25,836 nucleotides of DNA from the IMG/VR virus record IMGVR_UViG_3300036885_000028, positions 1-25,836 of that record, one strand, 5' to 3'. Below are positions 22,295 to 25,836 of this stretch, in pieces. How positions within the stretch are numbered: the first letter of the stretch is position 1; each line of letters begins with the position of its first letter. The position numbers were made by a program, and so were the translations under genes. This DNA is from a virus. The notes beneath the pieces are model-generated. The model did no database searches. It was not told where the DNA came from and worked only from the letters and a program-made list of their open reading frames with translations.

Positions 22295-22585
22295 TCAATG
22301 TCCGCTTGCAAGCTGGAAGTGTTCTACAGCTTTTCCACGATGATAGAATGCTGCATCTGAGTTTCCCATCTTGGCATGAGCTTTTGCTGCTGCTCTATGG
22401 GCCCATGAGGCTGCGGCATGGTCAGTTCGTTTGTTTGTTTTACTAGCCTGTTCTGAAAGTTTTTCTGCTTTAGCTGATAAACTTGATCCTCCTGCGCTAA
22501 ACCGACCTCTCTCGTCGTGGTTCTCGTTCATCTTGAGCTCCAGCGCCTCCAGCTTGTCTATGGCCGACTTGAGTTCATCGCTCAT
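22295..22585 (-). CDS. GRFSAGG-leader small protein with helical body (96 aa)
   Basis: The ATG at 22585 overlaps the terminase stop (ATGA). The leader (residues 1-33) is SDELKSAIDKLEALELKM followed by NENHDERGRFSAGG, nearly identical at DNA level to the 20173-20556 gene. The body is Ala/His/Lys-rich and helical (DHAAASWAHRAAAKAHAKMG, DAAFYHRGKAVEHF). The body DNA (about 22310-22500) is around 45% GC on three-line counts, below the portal and terminase 3' parts on either side. It is wedged between terminase and portal. The function is unknown. Confidence 0.65.
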   Translation of the reverse strand: MSDELKSAIDKLEALELKMNENHDERGRFSAGGSSLSAKAEKLSEQASKTNKRTDHAAASWAHRAAAKAHAKMGNSDAAFYHRGKAVEHFQLASGH

Positions 22586-23970
22586 GTGATCCTCGGGGTT
22601 GCAGTTTGGAGGAGGACACCCGCAGCACCATCGGCCGCGTCGATCTGGTCGTCGTGGTAGCCGGTCGGGGTGTCAACCTGGTCCTCATCGACGAACGCTT
22701 CGGCCTCATCCAGGAAGGCCTCATTCCACGCGCCGCGCACAAGCTTGACGTTCCCGACCTCGGCTGCGGCAGAGAGCGGACCGGAGCGTGTCCACTTGCT
22801 GCCGGTCGGCTTGACCCAATGCGGAGCATACTCGGCAAGGGCTGTGCTCAGGTGCTGCTTTTCCACTTGGCCTGCTTGCGCGGGGTCTTCCTCGAGCCAG
22901 AGCTCGGTCGTATCCCCATCCTGGGAAGCGGTGTTCTGTAACATCGCTTGCACACCGAGCGGACGCATGCGATCGCGGCGCATGTCCACGATGTAGAGCA
23001 GCCCTGTTCTTGAGCGGTAGACCCGAGCACCGGCGGTATGATCCGGATCGGGGTTCGCGTCCGAGGGAATAGTCGAGGCACGATCCCAATAGCGTACCAT
23101 CCGACCACCGTCGCGCGGGTAATCGGCAACGATCTCGAACCACAAACGTTTGAAGCGCATGCCACCCTCTGGTCGCACGCGCCAGTTGCCACCCAGCAGA
23201 ATCTCGCGCTCGTAGAGCGGGAGCGCCATGAGATTTGCGCGATATGCTGGGTCACCAATGTTCAATGCAGGATTGTCTTCAAGCTTGGCAGAAATAAATG
23301 TGAACGAGCGCGGCATGTTTGGTTGCCCGGTCTCATCCTTCTGCGGAAGTTCTTCTTTGGAATCAGCCCAAAGAATCTTATTTCCTTGCCGTACAAACCA
23401 TCTAACGGCACCAGACCGTTCCTTGATCGGGTAACCATCAGCACCTATCCACCACTCGATCAACTTTTCTACCCATGAACCGGGTTCTGGGTTACATGTG
23501 GCACGAACATATGGGCGCACGCCACAAAGTGACCTATTGCGTGATAAAAGATACCAGAATTGAGACTCAGAGAAATGTGTAAGTTCATCCCAAAGGATAA
23601 GCGGCAATGCACTGCCTTGCCATGAGAACTTGTCAGCTTCATATTGCAAGTGGCTAAAGCGTACGCGTGCTCCTGAGGGGAACTCAAACGAGAGCCCAGT
23701 CTCATTTACTTTTGCACCAAGCGGTCGATATAACTCATTAGCCACATCGAACAAACCACCAAGTTGCTTGATCTGAGGGTATGTCCGCCGAAAGACAATA
23801 GCTGAGAAATTAGGAATGTCTACATAGTGCAATGGTTCAAGCAAAAGTGCAAAGCTCTTTCCGCCTCCGGCCGAACCTCCATAAACTGCAATATCACAGT
23901 CACAAGCTGCAAACTGTGCTTGTGGCCCCTTCTGTGGGGCAATCTGCTCTAACGTTGCGGAAGGGCTCAC
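22582..23970 (-). CDS. Terminase large subunit
   Basis: It starts at GTG 23970, overlapping the upstream stop as GTGA. The 462-aa protein has the ATPase motifs YGGSAGGGKSF (Walker A, 31-39) and LPLILWDEL (Walker B, 122-130), with CNPEPGSW (159-166) at the coupling region. The nuclease part shows YWDRAS (294-299), EED (360-362) and HDDQIDAADG (439-448) for metal-binding acids. It packages DNA into the prohead and cuts it. GC content drops from about two-thirds in the nuclease half to about half in the ATPase half, with a change near 23230, at residue about 247. Confidence 0.95.
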   Translation of the reverse strand: MSPSATLEQIAPQKGPQAQFAACDCDIAVYGGSAGGGKSFALLLEPLHYVDIPNFSAIVFRRTYPQIKQLGGLFDVANELYRPLGAKVNETGLSFEFPSGARVRFSHLQYEADKFSWQGSALPLILWDELTHFSESQFWYLLSRNRSLCGVRPYVRATCNPEPGSWVEKLIEWWIGADGYPIKERSGAVRWFVRQGNKILWADSKEELPQKDETGQPNMPRSFTFISAKLEDNPALNIGDPAYRANLMALPLYEREILLGGNWRVRPEGGMRFKRLWFEIVADYPRDGGRMVRYWDRASTIPSDANPDPDHTAGARVYRSRTGLLYIVDMRRDRMRPLGVQAMLQNTASQDGDTTELWLEEDPAQAGQVEKQHLSTALAEYAPHWVKPTGSKWTRSGPLSAAAEVGNVKLVRGAWNEAFLDEAEAFVDEDQVDTPTGYHDDQIDAADGAAGVLLQTATPRIT

Positions 23971-24611
23971 TTAGAACCCACCTTTTTGGCAAGGCGTCCA
24001 TTGGCAGGTAGCACAATCACTCGTCCAGCTAAACTTTCTCCCTCGGTATCGGTTAGCTCTAGTGTTTGTATACGTGGATACGTGTATGGAAGAATTGACT
24101 CGGTGGACTTCTGTCTGAGGCTCGGTGGAATAAGCTGAAGAGCTATATCGTGCCCCGAGGGAAGCTCTACTCGGGCACCTCCGATGTCCACTATTCTTTT
24201 CGGAGCGTCGTATTCCTCTTGAGTCATGAACCCCAGAGCCACGGCATCCCCACGTGCGAAGCGGGTCAGAGTCTCTACTGGATCGAACTTCAACTTCTGC
24301 AGTAGCTCGAAGACATGCCGAACCCGTGCTCGGTTCCCTCCGCATGTGCCGCGATCCTTGGGTGGTTGACAGTCCTGGAAAACAGGAGCTCTTGAGAGCG
24401 CTCTGATTTCCTGACCTCCGTTCGCCGTTGAGAAGCCTACTATTTTGGCCACAGTCCTTGCTGGGTCCGCACTGCCACCGCTTTTTTTTGGGTGCAGGGA
24501 CGATAACTTTTGGGACTGAGACTTCCGAGATATTCTCACGAGCGCTAGTATGACATGTCTTTTCCCAATGTCAACTAAAACTTCGCCATAGGATACGGTT
24601 GAGGTATACAC
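23967..24611 (-). CDS. Terminase small subunit-like protein (start uncertain)
   Basis: The stop overlaps the terminase GTG (GTGA). The C-terminal half shows the TerS-like pattern: KFDPVETLTRFARGDAVALG (about 108-127), then LRQKSTESILPYTYPRIQTL (about 165-184), which is the Ala/Leu-x-Tyr-x-Tyr-Pro end of many phage small terminases. The N-terminus is unclear: GTG 24611 has a poorly placed AAAGGG, and a TTGACA-type promoter lies inside the first 25 codons. GTG 24539 (190 aa) is an alternative. An A8 tract at about codon 42 is a possible slippage or sequencing-error site. It should bind the packaging site and load TerL. Confidence 0.65.
   Translation of the reverse strand: MYTSTVSYGEVLVDIGKRHVILALVRISRKSQSQKLSSLHPKKSGGSADPARTVAKIVGFSTANGGQEIRALSRAPVFQDCQPPKDRGTCGGNRARVRHVFELLQKLKFDPVETLTRFARGDAVALGFMTQEEYDAPKRIVDIGGARVELPSGHDIALQLIPPSLRQKSTESILPYTYPRIQTLELTDTEGESLAGRVIVLPANGRLAKKVGSK
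24547..24574 (-). promoter_or_regulatory. Possible sigma70-type promoter before terminase genes
   Basis: On the minus strand a perfect TTGACA (24574-24569) is followed after 16 nt by CATACT (24552-24547, 4/6 match to the -10 consensus). It could start the head operon transcript near 24540, very close to the in-frame GTG 24539. The -10 is weak, so confidence is modest. Confidence 0.4.
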
Positions 24612-24658
24612 ACCCTTTTAGCTACTGCCTCCCATAATCATTACCAAAGGGGATAGCC

Positions 24659-24967
24659 ATGGATTTCGATGAAGAAGAATATGCAACTCTGCTGGCAATG
24701 AAAGAGCATGGAGAACTGATAAACCGCGAAGACCTCTTCCGATTTCACTTATTGCAAAAACTAAAATCAAAGATGCCTAGAACCCAATCTATTCCAGGAG
24801 AAGCAAAACGTCGTGCCGCAAAAAGGTGGAGGCAAAAATATCCGGACAAAGTTCGAGCCAATGCAGCGCGCCACTATGCCGCGCATCCGGAGCTGCAAAA
24901 AGCTGCCAATGCAAGATGGCGCACTAAAAAGAAGAATCGCAAAGTTCGATTCGTCTTTCATAAATAG
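24659..24967 (+). CDS. Small basic protein with HNH-associated-type repeats (102 aa)
   Basis: The ATG follows AAAGGGG. The product starts acidic (MDFDEEEYATLLAMKEHGEL) and ends strongly basic. Residues about 48-97 show repeats of the kind WRQKYPDKVRANAARHY and AHPELQKAANARWRTKKKN, like the NP-KV-A/Y-R repeats often found before or after HNH nucleases in phages, but no HNH motif follows. The gene is AT-richer than the structural operon and runs against it. It probably binds DNA or RNA. A CATAAT box at 24633-24638 may be its -10. It may be an inserted accessory (moron-like) gene. Confidence 0.65.
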   Translation: MDFDEEEYATLLAMKEHGELINREDLFRFHLLQKLKSKMPRTQSIPGEAKRRAAKRWRQKYPDKVRANAARHYAAHPELQKAANARWRTKKKNRKVRFVFHK

Positions 24968-25109
24968 TTATAAGGGGTTCCATTCATAAAGCTACCCCAT
25001 ATACCTATACTATATCTTATCTTTTTTTCACGTTTTACCTTATTAATGCAGAACCTAAAACACCCTCTATAGGTATATAGGGCACGCTTACGAATGAAAC
25101 CCCCTATAA
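24968..25109 (-). ncRNA. Candidate structured RNA: 42-bp inverted repeat with 58-nt loop
   Basis: The arms 24968-25009 and 25068-25109 are inverted copies matching at 34 of 42 positions without gaps. Of the eight differences, six become G-U pairs in minus-strand RNA (only A-C mismatches in plus-strand RNA), leaving two true mismatches. The loop (25010-25067) contains a nested stem (GTTTTA 25032-25037 with TAAAAC 25056-25061, extended by two G-U pairs). There is no U-run after the minus-strand 3' arm, so it is not a plain terminator. It could be an RNase III processing site, a small RNA, or as DNA a packaging or origin site. Confidence 0.55.
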
Positions 25110-25342
25110 TCGGTTCCCACCACGCCTACCCCCTACGGAATACCAATCTTGGTAACCGTCGGAACGATACCCCGCGACACCCATCACGTCTTACAGCTCC
25201 AGAGCAAGATGGTCGCGCGTGGGTCTCGCGCGTGCACGAGTCGAACTCTCCAGAAGCAAAGCAACACGCACGACATCCCCAAGGCGGTACAACTTGGACC
25301 GCGTAGCATCCTGGTGGGGCTTCTCTCCAATTCAATACGGAA
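25110..25342. other. Non-coding stretch, possible packaging-site region
   Basis: I see no convincing gene here. It contains a 9-bp direct repeat TCGCGCGTG (25213-25221 and 25226-25234, period 13). It also has small competing stems: GCGGT/ACCGC (25284-25288 with 25298-25302) or CCAAG/CTTGG (25279-25283 with 25293-25297), within an outer CCCCA/TGGGG pair. With the inverted repeat on its left it forms the only long intergenic gap upstream of the terminase genes, which is where cos or pac sites usually lie. That role is inferred. Confidence 0.35.
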
Positions 25343-25573
25343 TTAGAATGGCGGTTCATCGCTAAGCTCAAGACCTTGCGGCTCATGCTTCAAGATTGCC
25401 CATTGGATCAATTTGTCGACATTACGCTCAAGCCTGGCTATTTGCGAGTCATGCTCCATTATTGCATCTGCCGCTCTCAAGACTAGATCTTCTGCCTCCT
25501 CCTTTCGCTTTGCCATACGCTCGGCAATTCGGTTCATGGCCACGCCAGGATTTCCGGTCCGTTTGATCTTCAT
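25343..25573 (-). CDS. Small coiled-coil protein (76 aa)
   Basis: The ATG at 25573 overlaps the upstream stop (ATGA) and has GGAG six bases upstream. The product is basic at its start (MKIKRTGNPG) and then a long amphipathic helix (RIAERMAKRKEEAEDLVLRA, DSQIARLERNVDKLIQWAIL) that probably forms a coiled coil, with an acidic end. No family is recognised. It is translationally coupled to the winged-helix-like protein upstream. Confidence 0.65.
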   Translation of the reverse strand: MKIKRTGNPGVAMNRIAERMAKRKEEAEDLVLRAADAIMEHDSQIARLERNVDKLIQWAILKHEPQGLELSDEPPF

Positions 25574-25821
25574 ACTCCGCTCCTGGCATGATACACCGCC
25601 ACGCGTCGCTTCCGACCATCCGCACTTACGCGTCGTTCGTACCGTACTTCCACCAATTCAGGATGGAAATGGGCGAACTTCGCCGCACCTGCCTTGCTAT
25701 ACCGAACCGCCGCTCGGATCTCGCTGGCAGTCGCACCATCAGGCCTTGACCTCAAGAATGCCAGTATAGGGTGCGAAATAGGTTCCCCTCTATACTTGGA
25801 AAAGCATCCTTTTACCGTCAT
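25570..25821 (-). CDS. Small winged-helix-like DNA-binding protein (83 aa)
   Basis: The ATG at 25821 has AAAGG upstream. Residues about 17-50 look like a helix-turn-helix (ISHPILAFLRSRPDGATASE, then IRAAVRYSKAGAAKFAHF), and the end forms a likely wing of two basic strands (VEVRYERRVSADGRKRRVAV). It may be a small regulator or DNA-binding packaging or replication helper. It is coupled to the following coiled-coil gene. The family is not recognised. Confidence 0.65.
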   Translation of the reverse strand: MTVKGCFSKYRGEPISHPILAFLRSRPDGATASEIRAAVRYSKAGAAKFAHFHPELVEVRYERRVSADGRKRRVAVYHARSGV

Positions 25822-25836
25822 TTTCGCCTTTACCGG

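Noticed and set aside
23971-24345. Alternative open frame over the small terminase
   Set aside because: It extends well upstream but lacks a start codon and a ribosome binding site, and the conserved small-terminase motifs are in the other frame.
24968-25109. The inverted repeat as a plain intrinsic terminator of the 24659 gene
   Set aside because: The loop is 58 nt, no T-run follows the right arm, and pairing is worse in plus-strand RNA (eight mismatches) than in minus-strand RNA (two).
25180-25290. tRNA-like GAGTTCGACTC (minus strand)
   Set aside because: It resembles a T-loop, but the T-stem does not pair beyond one base pair, and no acceptor stem, D-arm or anticodon arm can be placed around it.
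1-25836. CRISPR array, integrase, insertion sequence or toxin-antitoxin pair
   Set aside because: No regularly spaced repeat series, no recombinase or transposase motif, and no recognisable toxin or antitoxin family was seen on either strand.

Overview
This window is the structural half of a tailed double-stranded DNA phage or prophage with a long non-contractile tail (siphovirus type, HK97-fold capsid). One long minus-strand operon, read right to left, carries small and large terminase, portal, head spike base, a MuF-like head morphogenesis protein, fibre-like proteins, prohead protease, HK97 major capsid protein, decoration-like proteins, head-tail adaptor, stopper, HK97 gp10-like protein, tail terminator, tail tube, frameshifted tail chaperones, tape measure, distal tail-like protein, four-cysteine tail tip protein, tail fibres and a lysis cassette. 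Most gene joints are 1-4 nt stop/start overlaps (ATGA, GTGA, TAATG, TGATG), so translation is probably coupled. No integrase, repressor, replication gene, tRNA or CRISPR is visible. Most of the window is GC-rich and Shine-Dalgarno motifs are strong, so the host is a GC-rich bacterium that I cannot name.

Layout: 1-2321 is a plus-strand group of small unknown genes ending in a secreted 3D-domain (peptidoglycan-active type) protein. It converges with, and overlaps by 149 nt, the end of the minus operon (2173-3366: XhlA-like holin, second holin, phospholipase A2-like protein). 3368-8038 is tail fibre and tail tip, 8035-11461 tape measure, chaperones and tube, 11463-14499 connectors and decoration-like proteins, 14629-16564 capsid and protease, 16608-18447 fibre or spike-like proteins, 18447-22585 MuF, portal and a family of small accessory proteins, 22582-24611 terminase. 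24659-25342 is an AT-rich interruption: a plus-strand gene followed by a long inverted repeat. 25343-25821 has two more small minus-strand genes.

Most unusual features: (1) a multi-copy family of small proteins (22295-22585, 20173-20556, and a double unit at 19264-20127) that share an N-terminal leader with the core NHDERGRFASG, fused to AT-richer Ala/His-rich helical bodies, with DNA repeats recording the duplications; (2) a 42-bp inverted repeat at 24968-25109 whose substitutions mostly become G-U pairs in minus-strand RNA, suggesting a structured RNA upstream of the head operon; (3) a complete -1 frameshift signal in the tail chaperone gene; (4) a base-composition break inside the large terminase gene between its ATPase and nuclease domains; (5) a signal peptide on a YadA-like fibre encoded among the head genes.
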